Both the position numbers and the translations under genes were made by a program. Positions 63,749 through 64,000 of a stretch of DNA of 64,000 bases are shown here, in pieces. The notes beneath the pieces were generated by a model. The model was given only the letters and a program-made list of their open reading frames with translations. It was not told the DNA's origin and did no database searches. Origin of the DNA: Alcanivorax sp. 1008 (GTDB lineage: Bacteria > Pseudomonadota > Gammaproteobacteria > Pseudomonadales > Alcanivoracaceae); NCBI RefSeq assembly GCF_020667895.1, contig NZ_JAFMPS010000008.1, forward strand, positions 1 to 64,000, read 5' to 3'. How positions within the stretch are numbered: the first letter of the stretch is position 1; every line of letters begins with the position of its first letter.

Positions 63749-64000
63749 TTACCCCACCCACTTGCGTGCATTGGCAAACATTCGGAACCAGGGCGCATTC
63801 TCGAACTGCTTCCACTCATCCGGGCACCAGCTTTGCTGTACCACCCGGAATACCCGCTCCGGGTGCGGCATCATGATCGTTACCCGGCCATCCGCTGTGG
63901 TGAAACCGGTGGCACCGGCAATCGAGCCATTGGGGTTAGCCGGATAGTTCACCGCCGCATTACCGAAAGAATCGATATAGCGCAACGCAAGCAACTGCTG
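63749..64000 (-). CDS. purL: Phosphoribosylformylglycinamidine synthase, C-terminus only
   Basis: The last 83 codons of PurL run off the window. The glutamine amidotransferase end is recognisable: [30 protein letters not shown] with the catalytic His and Glu, and the tail [15 protein letters not shown]. The upstream part lies outside. Confidence 0.93.
   Translation of the reverse strand, partial: QQLLALRYIDSFGNAAVNYPANPNGSIAGATGFTTADGRVTIMMPHPERVFRVVQQSWCPDEWKQFENAPWFRMFANARKWVG

Noticed and set aside
1-64000. tRNA genes, rRNA, CRISPR arrays, insertion sequences and toxin-antitoxin pairs.
   Set aside because: None was recognised. Small RNAs cannot be excluded by eye.

Overview
The window reads as a chromosomal segment of a free-living, probably marine, aerobic gammaproteobacterium. 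The gene orders rpsP-rimM-trmD-rplS / ffh-ypjD-yfjD and rsxABCDGE-nth are gammaproteobacterial. The FabY-type ketosynthase, the argF-ABC ATPase pair, the AlkJ-like alcohol dehydrogenase and the many lipid and CoA enzymes point towards the Alcanivorax/Marinobacter/Pseudomonas sphere. The genus call is an inference. Gene density is very high, and no gap without a gene exceeds 300 bases (the largest is 33604-33894). I see no tRNA, rRNA, insertion sequence, prophage or CRISPR array.

Layout. 1-5 kb: the end of a DUF5666 protein with a terminator, a small unknown gene plus a HAD hydrolase with an unusual motif I, a nitronate monooxygenase, a DUF6435 protein and an RsuA-type pseudouridine synthase. 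4.4-8.7 kb: a TetR regulator with a retinol-saturase-like FAD oxidoreductase, then a sulfide:quinone reductase divergent from a double cupin. 8.7-16.5 kb: an extended GST, a zinc-ribbon-like unknown, dbpA, uup, a Gcr-type membrane protein and a yqjDEK cluster. 16.7-23.2 kb: the complete rsxABCDGE-nth operon, with almost every junction overlapping. 23.2-28.2 kb: a retropepsin-like protease, rimK and an aspartoacylase-like gene, then gloA, argG and rnt. 28.4-31.4 kb: a soluble Ser/Thr kinase with a ~620-residue unknown C-terminus, then grxD. 31.5-37 kb: a TonB-dependent receptor behind a likely Fur box, divergent from argD-argF-ABC ATPase.

37-44 kb: an HNH nuclease, a DUF3047 protein, an AlkJ-like GMC dehydrogenase, a DegQ/MucD protease, a methyltransferase and a 647-residue secreted unknown. 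44-52 kb: a TetR-MFP-RND efflux operon with a clear operator, a class III CoA-transferase preceded by a GntR/FCD-like palindrome, and fabY. 52-59 kb: rplS/trmD/rimM/rpsP, ffh, ypjD, a CorC/YfjD protein, a small lipoprotein and a haem lipoprotein of the Tll0287 type. 59-64 kb: two Nudix hydrolases, a gamma-carbonic anhydrase, a DUF1289 protein, a patatin phospholipase, a NIF3/PII-like protein, tandem PaaI-like thioesterases and the C-terminus of purL.

The genes are mostly core metabolism. The strongest unexplained items are the kinase C-terminus, the HAD motif change, the 647-residue secreted protein, the argD leader structures, and several operator palindromes whose positions fit local promoters. 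No wholly new multi-gene system is evident from sequence alone.
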